Shown: one piece after another, positions 21,218 through 33,091 of the stretch
How the letters are laid out: every line of letters begins with the position of its first letter
Numbering within the stretch: position 1 is the stretch's first letter
From: Yponomeuta sedellus
Taxonomy: Eukaryota; Arthropoda; Insecta; Lepidoptera; Yponomeutidae
Assembly: GCA_934045075.1 (NCBI GenBank)
Contig: OW203747.1
Location: forward strand, 9,382,357-9,446,356
Direction of reading: 5' to 3'
Length of the DNA: 64,000 nucleotides
Made by a program: the position numbers and the translations under genes
The notes under the pieces: generated by a model
Seen by the model: only the letters and a program-made list of their open reading frames with translations
Told to the model about the DNA's origin: nothing
Databases searched by the model: none

Positions 21218-22615
21218 ATGGAGGGGAATGAAATCCCCGCTAAGCCTCCTGATATTGAGCCTTTCATCCTCACCCCTCGGCTCACCGTCACTCTGCCGCA
21301 CCCGCAGCCGGATGCCTCTACGTTAGAAATCATGGATACAAGTGATCAGATATCTAGAAAGCGCCCAGCAGAAGTCAGTCCGACCAACCAAAATCCACCC
21401 AAACTTCCAAGGGCAGCTAGGTCTAAATACTCCGCTATGGACAAGGCTCCTTTTGTTGTACATGTCTCACGTGTAGAAACAGACGGGAACTCTGGGTCGA
21501 CCCTACACCACATAAAGTTTGGTTTGTTTTTGCTCAGACACAACATTACCAATGTTCTATCTGACGGAATCAAGCGCCTTGGACGCAATAGAGTTGCGGT
21601 CGAATTTAAGTCTCCTGAAGACGCTAATGCATTTTTAATGAACCCAGTACTTCAAAACAACAGCTACCAAGCTATGATACCACAGTTTAACATTACCCGC
21701 ATGGGTTTAGTAAGAGGTGTCCCTGCAGACTGGACAGATGAAGAAGTGTTGAGTTTCATCAATGTTCCATCAGGATGTGGCAGAGTGCTTAAAGTAAGAA
21801 GAATGAATAGAAGGGTAAATACAGAAGGTAAGTCAGAGTGGAAACCTACTCAAACAGTGGTCTTGACTTTTGATGGCCAGTCTCTACCAAAACGCATATT
21901 TTGCTGCTACTCAGCACTTGAGGTTGAAAAGTATGTATTCCCGACAGTTCAGTGCTTCAACTGCTGCAACTTTGGCCACACACAAACACAGTGCCGTTCC
22001 AAACCAAGCTGTTTTAAGTGCGGACTTGATCACCCTGGAAATGGCTGCCATATAAATGACGAGGATGTTGTATGCTTCAAATGCAATGGGGATCACCCAG
22101 CTACAAGCAGAAACTGCCCTGAGTACCTTAGACAACGAGCTGTGAAAGAAATGATGGCTGAACAATCTATATCCTATGCAGAGGCTAATAAAAAAATTCC
22201 TATGGCTAATCGCAGCTACGCCAATGTGGCTAAATCAATACCTTCCCCCCATCCTTCAGTTTACTCTGTATATGAACCATCCCAGATGCAGCATCGCACA
22301 ACATCCCACTTGAAACCAAGGTCATACACTCAAACATCCCCAGGCTATGATAGACAAACTCATCAGTCTCTCATAAGAGACTATTCTTTTAGTCCATCCA
22401 GAAATGGTTGTGCCCTAACACAAAGTCTAAATGATGATACACCGAACAACCACATTGAGGAGCTTGTGACTTTGTTAGCAAAGCTCTTGTGTTCTAACTC
22501 CGTACCTGACCACGTTGCCCATAAACTACATGCCATATTGGAACTGCTTAGCAATGGCCCCTCCAATCACTCTCCTTCAATGGAACGTCAGGAGTGTCAA
22601 CAACAAAAAACATGA
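21218..22615 (+). CDS. LINE 1 ORF1 protein
   Basis: A 465-residue nucleic-acid-binding protein of the LINE gag type. After a variable N terminus rich in charged and proline residues comes an RRM-like middle (FINVPSGCGRVLKVRRMNRR), then three Cys/His clusters: CFNCCNFGHTQTQC, CFKCGLDHPGNGCH and CFKCNGDHPATSRNC. The C terminus overlaps the start of ORF2 in the duplicated segment. It is intact, in contrast to ORF2. Confidence 0.88.
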   Translation: MEGNEIPAKPPDIEPFILTPRLTVTLPHPQPDASTLEIMDTSDQISRKRPAEVSPTNQNPPKLPRAARSKYSAMDKAPFVVHVSRVETDGNSGSTLHHIKFGLFLLRHNITNVLSDGIKRLGRNRVAVEFKSPEDANAFLMNPVLQNNSYQAMIPQFNITRMGLVRGVPADWTDEEVLSFINVPSGCGRVLKVRRMNRRVNTEGKSEWKPTQTVVLTFDGQSLPKRIFCCYSALEVEKYVFPTVQCFNCCNFGHTQTQCRSKPSCFKCGLDHPGNGCHINDEDVVCFKCNGDHPATSRNCPEYLRQRAVKEMMAEQSISYAEANKKIPMANRSYANVAKSIPSPHPSVYSVYEPSQMQHRTTSHLKPRSYTQTSPGYDRQTHQSLIRDYSFSPSRNGCALTQSLNDDTPNNHIEELVTLLAKLLCSNSVPDHVAHKLHAILELLSNGPSNHSPSMERQECQQQKT

Positions 22616-22829
22616 ACTACCGTTGTGCCCTAACACAAAGTCTAAATGATGATACACCGAACAACCACATTGAGGAGCTTGTGACTTTGTTAGCAAAGCT
22701 CTTGTGTTCTAACTCCGTACCTGACCACGTTGCCCATAAACTACATGCCATATTGGAACTGCTTAGCAATGGCCCCTCCAATCACTCTCCTTCAATGGAA
22801 CGTCAGGAGTGTCAACAACAAAAAACATG
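22407..22829 (+). repeat. 215-bp tandem duplication across the ORF1/ORF2 junction
   Basis: The block beginning GTTGTGCCCTAACACAAAG and ending in CAACAAAAAACATGAA occurs at 22407 and again at 22622, with an offset of 215 bp. Copies look identical, so the duplication is recent. It repeats the ORF1 C terminus and the first codons of ORF2. Confidence 0.9.
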
Positions 22830-25800
22830 AAATTCAATATCTGATACATCAATTAAATCCAGCTGTATGCTGCTTCAGTGAGACTTGGCTTAGACCAAGC
22901 CTTAACTTTAATATAAGTAATTTTAACTGTGTTCGAAGTGACAGAATTGACAACTATGGCGGTTGCGCCATACTTGTAAATTCTAAAGTCCCCTTCTCTT
23001 CTGTAAATTTACCAAGCATAATTAATGAGGATCATATCAATGTTGTAGCTGTCAAAGCCTTAGGCATTACTTTTGTCTCCATGTATATAGCAAATCCTCA
23101 TGTTGATCTGATTTATGAGCTTAGATCCCTTTTGGTTCTATTGCAGGGCCCATTGATAATTATGGGGGATTTCAATGGACACCACTATCGCTGGGGCTCA
23201 GAACATTGTGATGCTTTTGGGGAGGAACTCATTGAAATGTTTGACTTATGGGATACTTATTTAGATCAAGTAGAGAAGGAGATCCTAGCCCTACCTGCTT
23301 ATGATACTAATCGTCCAGGTACTAACTACAGCACATTCACAGAGGCCATAAATAAAGCAGCTGAAAAAGCTTTCCCTGTTAAAAAATCACGATCCCGAAA
23401 CGTCCCATCCCCTCCTTGGTGGGATGACGAATGCACGCAAGCCATCAAAGATCGTAAAGACGCGGAAGTAAAATGCAATATCTCTTGCTCCATGCATAAC
23501 TTGGTTGAATACCGTAGAATGTTGGCTAAGTCTAGACGAACTCTTCGAAGAAAAAAAAGGGCAGGATGGCATGACTTTTGCACCTCTCTCTCTCCATCCT
23601 CGACGCCCTCTCTTGTTTGGAAACAAATAAACAGATTTCGTGGCAGCTTCTCCCCAAAGGCATCATGTTTGATCTCCAAAGAAGTAGCTGAGAAGTTCTT
23701 AGCTAAGTTAGCCCCACAGTACGTTCCTAATAAAGCTGAAATAAGGATTCCCGACCTCATCCCAGGTAAACCAGTAGACCTGTTTGATGAGCCATTTTCA
23801 ATAGAAGAATTAAAAACCGTAATATCACACGTAAAGGACTCATCCCCTGGTGAGGATGGGTTTCCTTATTCATTTCTTTCCAAATCAGGCCCTAACACCT
23901 TGAATTATTTCCTCGGTCTGGTTAACACTTTCTATGAAACTGGTTTTTTGCCAGACGCCTGGAAGAAACAGTTGATCCTACCCATTTTAAAACCTGGCAA
24001 AGATTCTGATGACCCATGTAACTTTCGCCCAATTGCCCTTTCACCCACTTTCGCAAAAGTATTAGAACATCTTGTAAAAAACAGACTAGAATGGATCACA
24101 GAAAACAGAGATTTACTACCCCCAACCCAATTTGGATTTAGAAAGGGTTTGGGCACCATGGACAGCGTGGCGGTCTTAGTTACTGACGCAAGAATTGCAA
24201 TGAGCAAGGATAATTTAACGGTGGCTGTGTTCCTTGACATCTCATCAGCATATGACAATGTCCTGCTTTCAGTCCTCAGAAGTAAACTTACACAGCTGAG
24301 GATCCCTGGTAAGATGGTCAGATGCATATGCACATTACTGATATCGCGGACAATTGCACTCCGGGTTCCCAATCTGGAACATGAAAGCAGAATATTGTTC
24401 AGGGGCCTACCTCAAGTTCAGTCCTTAGCCCTATTCTATTTAATCTGTACACTTGCGATATTGGCTCCAGTCTTAACACCAACTGCCAAATCCTTCAATA
24501 CGCGGATGATGTGGCAGTATATATCTCTAGCGCCTCAGCTGTGGAAGCAGCTTTGTCCATTAATATCTCTCTAAACTCCCTGAGTCAATGGCTTAACAAG
24601 CATGGACTTTCACTCTCGGCCCAAAAAAGTTCTGTTCTGGTTTTCACAAAAAAACGGAGTATCCCAGACATTGAAATTAAAATTGATAGTAATATTATCC
24701 CCCAAAAAACGTCAGTCAGATTCCTAGGCGTCTTTCTCGACTCCAGACTGGCTGGTACCTTTCATATTGAACATATAATTAAAAAAACCGAGCGAGTATA
24801 CTCCATTCTAAGACTCCTGGCTGGTGTCTGGTGGGGAGCCCATCCAGTCTCCATGAAACTGGTTTACGACGCGTTAATTAGGAGCGTACTGGACTATGGT
24901 TGTTTCGTTCTGGAGCCAATCAACAAGACTGCACTTGTAAAGCTGGATCGCATTCAATTTAAATGCCTGCGAATGATACTGGGCTGTATGAAATCAACCC
25001 CCACTAATGCCCTTCAGGTTGAAGCTTGTGAACCACCCCTTTGTCTCCGTCGTCGCTATCTAGCCGACCGATATGTGACTAAAGTTATGTCCAGATCATC
25101 TCACATTCTTATTAAAAAGTTACGTGAACTGGACACTGAAACCGGTGTAGGTCCCAGGCAAAAAGAGATCCCATTAATTCTTAAAAGCTACAGAAAGTTA
25201 AAATCTTTTGAAGGATCACTGATCTCAACAAAAAAGGTCCCACTGTTTGAGTACAACTTTAAGACCCCCAATCAACACCGGACATTGTTTTGAGTATTGG
25301 TATTGGCAAGAACAACCCATCTGCAAATATAATTTTCAATTCAGTTGCTGGCGAGCGATGGAATGGGTATCAATTATTTTTCACGGACGCTTCAAAACTG
25401 TCCCAATCTTCCCCAGTTGGTGTAGCGGTATTTCTCCAGAATTCAAAATTAACACTACAATTCAAATGCCCACCTGTAGCTTCTGTCTTTACTGGTGAAT
25501 GCATTGGTGTTTTGGAAGCATGTCTATTTGTAGAGTCACACAATATAAAAAAAGCAGCAATCTTTACGGACTCACTGAGCTGCCTACAAACTCTTAGCCA
25601 GAACCAGTTTAAAAGTAAAATCAATAGCAAATTAATTCTTGAAATCAGGCATGCCCTGGTCCGTTGCCGCGGCAAAAACCTAGAGGTGGTTTTGGTTTGG
25701 ATCCCTGGCCACTCAGGAATCGTCGGTAACGAATATGCTGATAACTTTGCTAAACAAGCGTGCGGTCAAGAGGTGGATTTGAGGTACTATTCCCACTACC

Positions 25801-26257
25801 CTTATGACCTTCTGTCCTTGCCGAAAAAACAACTTGAGGAGTCTTGGCTGACCGCGTGGCGAGAAAGTAGTCGCATTAAAGGAGAAAAATTCTTTAGTAT
25901 TCAACCAGCTATTAGAGCCAAGCCTTGGTTTAACAAATTTAAAAAAGTCGGTAAATGAGTGATATCTGTACTTTGTAGGCTGCGGATTGGCCACTGCTGC
26001 ACGCCTGTTTTCTTGAACAAAATTAGAGTGAGGGATAATTCACTGTGTGAGTGTGGATTAGAGGACGGTGACCTAGATCATATATTTTTCAATTGCCCAT
26101 TGAATCAAAACTCAATAAACATCTATACTATCCTACCTTCCTTAAATGTTCCCTTACCTACAAACTTCAGAACGCTTTTATCATACCTGTCGTCCATAGA
26201 CGACCTATATATATTACTTATTAAATTTGTGGGAGAAAATAAGATGAAATTGTAAAA
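22730..26257 (+). pseudogene. LINE 1 ORF2 (endonuclease, RT, RNase H), broken
   Basis: The endonuclease starts LLQWNVRSVNNKKHEIQ and has the SETWL and GDFNGHHYRWGS blocks. It then jumps to sequence before RT, so the catalytic SDH region is deleted in frame. RT has FRPIALSPTFAKVLE, QFGFRKG and FLDISSAYDNV. One missing base near 24415, in the LPQGSVLSP motif, shifts the YADD box to the next frame (24511-25293). A second shift near 25290 leads to RNase H (FTDAS, GECIGVLEA, FTDSLSCLQ, GHSGIVGNEYAD). A TGA at 25956-25958 interrupts the last piece, which ends with CECG...DHIFFNC. It is not functional. Confidence 0.88.
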
Positions 26258-26630
26258 ATGTTCGTCCGTCTAAATATCGGTTTTAGGTATATATTTGTGA
26301 TATTCATGTTAAATGTTTAACTTTAGAGACATTAACTCGTTTCACCTATATAAGTAATTCTATTATTCTATTATAACTAACTTTGTTGTTACATAATTAT
26401 ATTGTTCTCTTACAGGTGTGTCCGTCTGCATGAACAAAAGTTTAAAATATTAACAAATAAATATTGGGAGTTATCATAAAGAATTTTGTACTGGGCTACA
26501 GTTTGCACTTTGACTTATTCACATGTGAAGCCAGACACTTGACATTGGCAGTATTAGTCGACAGCGGCTGGTTGCCAAAACTACTAAAATTCAAGGTAAG
26601 TTTACTTTATTTTTTGAAAACATGATTTAA
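26258..26630. other. LINE 1 3' UTR and flank
   Basis: AT-rich non-coding DNA. The LINE tail probably ends near 26465, where AACAAATAAATATTGG occurs. The following bases contain CAAGGTAAG near 26592, a donor-like site with no supported exon. Confidence 0.4.
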
Positions 26631-26983
26631 GGCGTTTCGGAGCGCTAATTAGCGCCACCAATGGAAAAAATCATATTTTTTTATAGAACGTTTTTATCTA
26701 AAAGTGAAAATGAGAAATCTTAACAACTGTGAAAACTATTTTTCAAACTTACGGTCTAGAACATATGATCAATAGATTAGAATTTTAATCGATTTCCGTT
26801 AAACCGGCTGTTTTTGGCGGAAAGTTATTGAAGTCCTTGGTTGTTGATTCTAGTTTCTAGGCTGTATGTTTAAAAAATAGTTGTCAGAGTTGCTAAGATT
26901 TCTCATGTTCACTTTTAAAATAAAATATTACACAACTTATGTCTTTTTTCCATTGGTGGCGCTAGTTAGCACCCTGAAGCACC
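26631..26983. mobile_element. TTAA-type MITE (copy B), uninterrupted
   Basis: The ends form a ~45-bp inverted repeat (GGCG/GGTG start, then AGCGCCACCAATGGAAAAAA). The left flank is TTAA (26627-26630) and the right flank TTGA (26984-26987), a likely mutated TTAA. The interior matches the copy split by BEL at 180-9751. It is non-coding. Confidence 0.75.
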
Positions 26984-27053
26984 TTGATTCTCTTCATTTG
27001 AAAAAGTGGGCAAAGTGATATTAGTCTGGCAACACCGATGGCACGCATACAGA

Positions 27054-27299
27054 CAGTCTATTTATCCTTACTTGGCCAATTTAGTAAACAAGATTCTAAC
27101 CTCAAAATTGATATTTCTTGCCGAAACGACATATTTACTCGCAACTTAATGTACTTTGTTTATAAAATTGACAGCGCGTTATCCAAAATAGTCTCCCTGA
27201 TTACGTCATTTACGGGAATATGGCGCTTTGCGACTAAAATCCATACTTTACGGGTAGAATCTTGTTTACTAAATTTGCCAAGTAAGTATAAATAGACTG
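27054..27299. mobile_element. MITE with CAGTCTATTTA ends, copy 2
   Basis: Inverted ends of about 48 bp: CAGTCTATTTATCCTTACTT against the reverse complement of AAGTAAGTATAAATAGACTG, each continuing into TTTAGTAAACAAGATTCTA. The size is about 246 bp, with the same family at 9856-10108. Confidence 0.78.
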
Positions 27300-28451
27300 T
27301 AAAGATAGGCGGCCATTTGTCTGCTTCACTCGTGAATAAAGAAGGTTCGATCCGTATTTTCTTGACATCCGTGCACAGTGCACTGTCTATATGCACCACA
27401 GATTATTGCAACAAACGGAAGACGACTTGTTGAAAGTTGAATGAACATGACATTGAACCAATTTCGAAAAAAGCGGAACCGCGTTAGTAAAAGCGGAAAG
27501 CGGATCCACCTCAGATCATAGAAAGAAGGAGATATACCATGCCCTAGCCACGAAATAAGTCCGGTACCGCTGTCGCCACTTTTGAATAATGTGTGCGTTT
27601 TCATTACATGCACAATATTGTAAATATTTGGTTCACGCACACGTCTGTCCAGTCATCTACTGGCGTTCTAATCTTTTAATTGGTTCGCACACTATGAAAA
27701 ACAATTGTTCGAATACTCTCCTACTCGTAAACAAGAGCGTCGGTGAACTCCTTAGGGATGGAGCACTTGTATCAAATAGTACATTTATCGATAAAATTAT
27801 CTGATGAGATGTTATTCATTTGTAAACAGTATACTTCGTGTAGGGGTGACACAAAAAAACAGAACATGTCAAATTTACAAAAACAATATTATTAAAACAA
27901 ATAATCCTATTTTAATTTACTGTCCAGTGAAATGTAAATATTTATTAAGTGCATGTATTATTGACAGTATTTGTGGCTTCAGTATATGATAAAGACTTGG
28001 CTTTCTATTGATATATAATTTGATTATTTTGATAATGATGATGACCATTATACTGTCTACTAATAATAAGTTAAAAATGTTTATATGTCGTCCGACGCTG
28101 CACTTGCCAATATGACATATCGGCAAGTACCGACACCATATTGTGGTCTCCATTCGGGAACTTGTCGTTGTCGGATCTAAAATGGTAAATAAATTATTTA
28201 AATATTGACAGTACGTTATTTAACTTGATTTTCATTAGTTGAATCTCATTTATAACGTAACACTCATAAAAGATTAAGTTCATAAGAATATGATTTAGTA
28301 CCACAACATCACCTGATTTGTTTCTTTAGAAACACTTTATTTTGGAGAGTTATGCGTCGTCCATCTGAAATGAAGATTTAGAATAAAGTGATGATATTTG
28401 AATATTCTAAACCATGTAAAATTTTATCGTGATTTTAAATATACTGGTACC
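27300..28451. other. Intergenic, nothing supported
   Basis: AT-rich. A short motif CTCAGATCATAGAAAGAAGG near 27510 recurs in reverse near 31585. I see no conserved protein. Confidence 0.4.
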
Positions 28452-28676
28452 TCAACCTTTGTGGAACTCGTTATAACTGGTAGGTATTTTCAAAGTAGGA
28501 ACTGCCCACGGAAATATTTTCTTCCCCTCTTTAGCATCTGGGAACACTTCTCTGTAAAATAGATGGAGCAAATGGTACTTTTTTTTAAGAGGAAACCAGT
28601 TATACCCTCTCTGTGTTTCGATCCATTTTTCTTTCGTATTTTTCTTTATCTTTATTAGAAACTCTTTGAAATACAT
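28452..28676 (-). CDS. Possible isolated exon, product unknown
   Basis: This 74-codon minus-strand stretch has unusually protein-like composition for such AT-rich DNA, with many W, F, Y and P residues (RGYNWFPLKKKYHLL, FPWAVPTLKIPTSY). It could end at a donor, since CCACAAAG is followed by GTTGAG, and a weak acceptor may lie just upstream of its first Met. I do not recognise the family. It may be one exon of a larger gene, a gene fragment or chance. Confidence 0.25.
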   Translation of the reverse strand: MYFKEFLIKIKKNTKEKWIETQRGYNWFPLKKKYHLLHLFYREVFPDAKEGKKIFPWAVPTLKIPTSYNEFHKG

Positions 28677-28679
28677 GAT

Positions 28680-29404
28680 CGAAGCTTAGGCCTGTTTTTA
28701 TTAATACAAAATCCTTCCATTAAAATAAAAGCTTCCTTAGCAACGCAAGCTGAAGTCTACGCAGACGGAGTCGCGGGCAATAGATCTAGTCCTTATTTTG
28801 TCCTAGTAATTATTGTGAGACCTAGTCTTACAATAATTGATTCTAGTAATTTTGGAAGTCTGGACGAATGATTATAAATGCCTCAATAATATCGATACTT
28901 AATCAGTCTAAAAAAAGAAAGGAACTACCCCATCACTATATCTCCAGCTGACACCTAGTTGAATTTGACATTTCACTGCAAATACATGCAGCCGTACCTC
29001 GAAACATCGCACCGAACAATGATCAATTTTGCGTGACGGTTCACTGACGTTTCACCCTCTCTCTGTCAAACTCACACACTTACACACTCACGCATTCACA
29101 TTTACATTCATATTTTACTCACACACATTCTCACTCACACACGGGAGGTCAATTAACACTGAACACTTTTCATCTAATACTTTTGTTTTAAACAGTAATT
29201 TACCGATTTTTTAAACTATCATAGTTAGGATTTGGTGTAGATTATTATTTGTAAACGCAGGAAGTAGGCGCTGTCTGCTGTAATACAGGTGATAAGCCTA
29301 GCACAGCAGCGGATGCTCAATAATTTTGATTATAAACCAAAACATGTATGTAAAAATTTAGTTGTATGTAGTCTAGTATAAGTCTTTTAAGTCACAAATA
29401 AATT
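28680..29404. other. Intergenic, nothing supported
   Basis: Low-complexity CACAC-rich DNA appears near 29060-29150. No gene is supported. Confidence 0.4.
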
Positions 29405-29637
29405 ACTTACTCACTCACTCACTCACTCACTCACTCACTCACTCACTCACTCACTCACTCACTCACTCACTCACTCACTTACTTAATCACTTACTCACTC
29501 ACTTACTCACTGACTCACTCACTGACTCACTCACTGACTCACTCACTCACTCACTCGCTCTCTCTCACTCACTCACTCACTCACTCACTTACTCACTCAC
29601 TCACTCACTCACTCACTCACTTACTTACTTACTTACA
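29405..29637. repeat. (TCAC)n tetranucleotide tract, about 230 bp
   Basis: Nearly uninterrupted TCAC units, with scattered TTAC and TGAC variants that become more frequent towards the right end. The variant pattern suggests mutation of an originally pure microsatellite. Confidence 0.97.
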
Positions 29638-29639
29638 GA

Positions 29640-30194
29640 ATATGTTGCTGTCTGTGATTGAAATGTATCATGGGCCTGTAACTTCCTAATTATTTATCAA
29701 ATTTTGGATATCCCTAACAATGCTCCGTTTGATTTCCCAGAAAAATACGTTAAAACAGCCCACGGGTAAAGTCTTAGTGACTTTTTTGTCTCCTGAAAAT
29801 GTCTTTAGAGTGTTCCGAACAAACCGTACTGGATTTTGAAAGAAACCAACTATCTGATCTTCCTGCAGTGGATATTTTTCTTTTATGTTGGGATCGGGAG
29901 GTTAGCTAAAAATAAGCAAAAATGTATTGTAATACTAAATATAAAAGTGGCCAAGTGCGAATCGGACTCGCGCTCCAAGGGCTCTGCACACCACACATTT
30001 TTTTATAAAGTAGTTTTTTCGTAAAATCCACTGTCACTTCACCTTTTCATAGACTTTCCTATAATCTATAGGAAAAAATATTTCCTATTCTTAAAAAAAA
30101 AATTGATCCTAGTAAATTTAAGGAAGAAAAGGGGGAGGGGATAGTAAATTTTTTTTTATGTTTGGTATTATATAAATCTATTATGTGTAATGTA
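29640..30194. other. Intergenic with a dispersed motif
   Basis: The stretch near 29948-29990 (AGTGCGAATCGGACTCGCGC) matches a motif I know as a common dispersed insect repeat. Otherwise I see nothing. Confidence 0.4.
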
Positions 30195-31017
30195 CAGTGG
30201 TCGGAGTAGGTATATTGAATTAAGGTCACTGATATCAAACGTATATGTTAATATGGATACGCCTCCGAGTTTCCGGATTATTATGATAAAAATACCGAAA
30301 CATCGAAATTATTACATGAAACTAGTTAAAAATGTATCAATACTCTCAACGCTATGCTGCTAGTGGCGTAGATGACCAGAATTTAATAGTAAAAAATGAC
30401 TGGTGTGTAAAAACCTTGTTGTAGTAAAAGTGTTGGAGTAAAAGCCTAAGCATGTATAAAATGATATTATAATAATAATATTCATTTCAACACACGACAT
30501 CCGGCAAACAGGGTCTTTTGTCCTCTTATCTCTATGCTCAACGCATCTGACCAATTAGAATCAAGTATCCAGGATGACTCATTGACTGTTTGTTCGAAAA
30601 CAATGCGCTCGCACCGACATCCAGACCAAGTGGCTCACTCACTTATTTCGGTTCGTGGAGTGCGCTTATTTTATGTGTTGTGAATATCTTGACTTGACCC
30701 TGGCTTGCTTACTGTCTTCTGAAATCTACTTAAAACGACGAATTTGGCTTATAACTACGGACATCGATTTATTACTCTTGGATTGGGCCCATTTGAAGTT
30801 GTTTTTGTACGGGTAAGTTTTAATTATTTTCACTATTTAAGAAGGTTTTAGAACTTGGAAACAGTTAAAAAAATCACTTTATAGCAATCATCACAGCGCA
30901 TGAGAGTCCGGTTTACCAAATTTTTGGAAACTCCGGTACATTCCGGAAGAAATGCATGTCCATGTTATGATATCATGACGCAAGTATCTAAAATCAATAT
31001 ACCTACTCCGACCACTG
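30195..31017. mobile_element. hAT-type non-autonomous element (823 bp)
   Basis: The ends are perfect 24-bp inverted repeats starting CAGTGGTCGGAGTAGG. They are flanked by a perfect 8-bp duplication GTAATGTA (30187-30194 and 31018-31025). CAGTG ends with 8-bp duplications fit hAT. No transposase is encoded. Inside, near 30650-30815, a non-repetitive stretch ends in GTACGGGTAAGT, a strong donor, possibly the remnant of the parent element's leader exon. Confidence 0.88.
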
Positions 31018-31025
31018 GTAATGTA

Positions 31026-32640
31026 CCTAAAAGAAACAGTTTAGTTCAATGACCGTCAATTGATTTAATTTGAAAATTTCATGAAAACATCTTACATAGT
31101 CTATCTGAAGATATTTTTGAATTTCAGGTTAGTCAGGCAAATAGCTATATCTAAAAAGAAAAATTTTATATGATCCGTCAACCGTCCGTAATAACATCGA
31201 TATATTATTGATAATATTGCATGCACACCGCCAATAGGGCATGCAATAATATTGCATGCCCTACGGCGTGCACTAGAAGCTACGTAAGGTGTTTGCACTG
31301 ACAGGTTGAAGCTTCTGAGGGTGGAATCTTTAAAAATACATTAATAATTGTATTTGCCAATTGTACAATCTTTACAGGTACAATAAAGAATTTAATAATA
31401 ATAATAATTTTTACAAATAAACACGCTACAGACCGGCATTTCGAAAAAAATATGGAGCTCCTGCATCAACAACGGTTGGCATGCAAATGAGTCTGCGCTA
31501 AGAGCGGTGCGCGCCGCTATGATCAATTTGATCATATCGAGGCGACACGGACCACGCCCGCCATATCTCCTTCTTTCTATGATCTGAGGTTGCGGCTGAC
31601 CGTCCGGCTAGACGTGATCAAAAATACGAGTATGTACGAAAAAATACTTTCTGTTCGCACTGTAATGCGGCTGCCGCCCAACCGCTCCGGTTGCTCGGAG
31701 CGCTGCGGCCACGCTGCGGCCCGACTGACCAAAGAGTATATAACCACTGCCTACGTGACTGACGGCTAGCCGGACGGTCGCTATACGCACTACGCGGATG
31801 CACGCCGTACTGATATTCTAAAAGTTCTTCAAAGATTTCAGACTCGTTCTTGAGTACCTATCTAAAAAACTTATCGTCATACTTTTTAAGCTCGTCAAAA
31901 ATATTTCAAAATGCTTGCTCTCGATTCGTGCTTGCAAATAAGGATGCACCCAGAACAGTTTTCTTTGCTTCTTTATCATTGTGTATCGCGTGTAAATAAA
32001 GTAAATAGCTGCAACTTCTTCTCCTATCTTGGAAATGTTTTGACGGAACCGCACTGTTATCCTATCCGCACTCTCCGGTGGCGCTTACGGCTAGCCGCAG
32101 TCCGGTTAACCACGATTGCAACCGCGTCCTGCGGCCATCCGGACGGGCAGCCGCAGTGCGGCTAACCGGACAGTGCGAACGAGGCCTTAGTGTAATTTGT
32201 TTATTTAATTTGTGTAATTTTAGAGTATAATAAAGTTAACCGTTCGACTATTTCTTCTTGTAAGCTTGTAAGTATAAGTATAAAAGCTAGTCTAGTCTTA
32301 TCCAGAGTTTTCCTTTAATTTTATTTATATGCGTATTAAAAGCAGAAGGGGGTGTTGGAGGTTGGGAGGAGAAGGGAAGCCCAGCAGTGGGACACTATAA
32401 GCTAGATTAAATCAAAAGATGCGTCCCACTATGCTGGATGTTTGCTATGACAGTCGATCTTTTTATGTAGCAATAGTAGAAGCGGGCATTACCATATCTC
32501 TAATACAGCTGAGATTTCTTCATCAAATACTGCACACCTTCGGTTTTTGACATCAAATGAAGTGACCTACCAAGTTGAATATTTTTTGTGAAGGCGGTAT
32601 GTCGATCTCTTCTTATAGTTTGGTTGGGCTCTTGTGTTTT
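31026..32640. other. Small inverted repeats, no gene
   Basis: A hairpin at about 31219-31273 is centred on GGGCATGCAATAATATTGCATGCCC. GC-rich blocks near 31600-31790 and 32050-32180 share CCGTCCGGCTAG/CTAGCCGGACGG and GCACTG..GCGGCTGCC wording, typical of a diverged MITE pair. The block GAAGGGAAGCCCAGCAGTGGGAC near 32370 looks like an RTE-type tail. Confidence 0.45.
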
Positions 32641-32654
32641 CTAATCAGGGTCAC

Positions 32655-32845
32655 CATGAACCACGCTGTAGTGCCTGTCAGGATGGTATAGGTGCTGAGC
32701 AAGCCTACACCATCTATAAAACCATGTCCCAGGCACTACAGCGTCGGAGTGGTCCCTTTACCCATCTAGTGTGAGTGAGGATACCACTGGACGCTGTATA
32801 AATCATCTCATTACGTAGATGCAAAAAGGCCAATCATCTTCATGT
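32655..32845 (+). repeat. Copy of a 131-bp short element, with an inverted partial copy
   Basis: The block CATCTATAAAACCATGTCCC to AAAAGGCCAATCAT matches the insertion in LINE 2 at 45969-46099. Just upstream, GCTGTAGTGCCTG is the reverse complement of part of the same block (CAGGCACTACAGC), giving a local inverted repeat. Confidence 0.7.
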
Positions 32846-33091
32846 ATCAAAGTTTTTATATTTTTCCCCTTATGTGGCGATTAACCCCTAACTCTGTACC
32901 AAATTTCAGCTGTCTGAGTTTATGGGAAGTACTAACTAGTTCTATTTTGATGATCATCTGTGAGTGTCATAAATGTGAAACTTTGCTTTCGCTTAACTTC
33001 GGAACTAAATGACCTACAGACTTAAAATTTTGGATTTTAAGTATGTGATTATAGCTTACTGGATGACGAAAATTTCTGCTTTCTGGTCTTA

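Larger units (their letters stand above)
21000..26480 (+). mobile_element. RNase H-bearing LINE (LINE 1), decayed
   Basis: This plus-strand non-LTR retrotransposon has a zinc-knuckle ORF1 and an ORF2 with endonuclease, RT, RNase H and a C-terminal Cys/His motif. The RNase H domain points to the I/LOA-type group rather than a plain Jockey element. It carries a 215-bp tandem duplication, an in-frame endonuclease deletion, two frameshifts and one nonsense codon. Both ends are approximate. Confidence 0.85.

Noticed and set aside
23326..23760. Minus-strand 144-codon open frame inside LINE 1
   Set aside because: It is antisense to ORF2 between its endonuclease and RT, and has no independent support.
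29405..29637. CRISPR-like or satellite array
   Set aside because: The repeat unit is only four bases and there are no spacers; it is a microsatellite.
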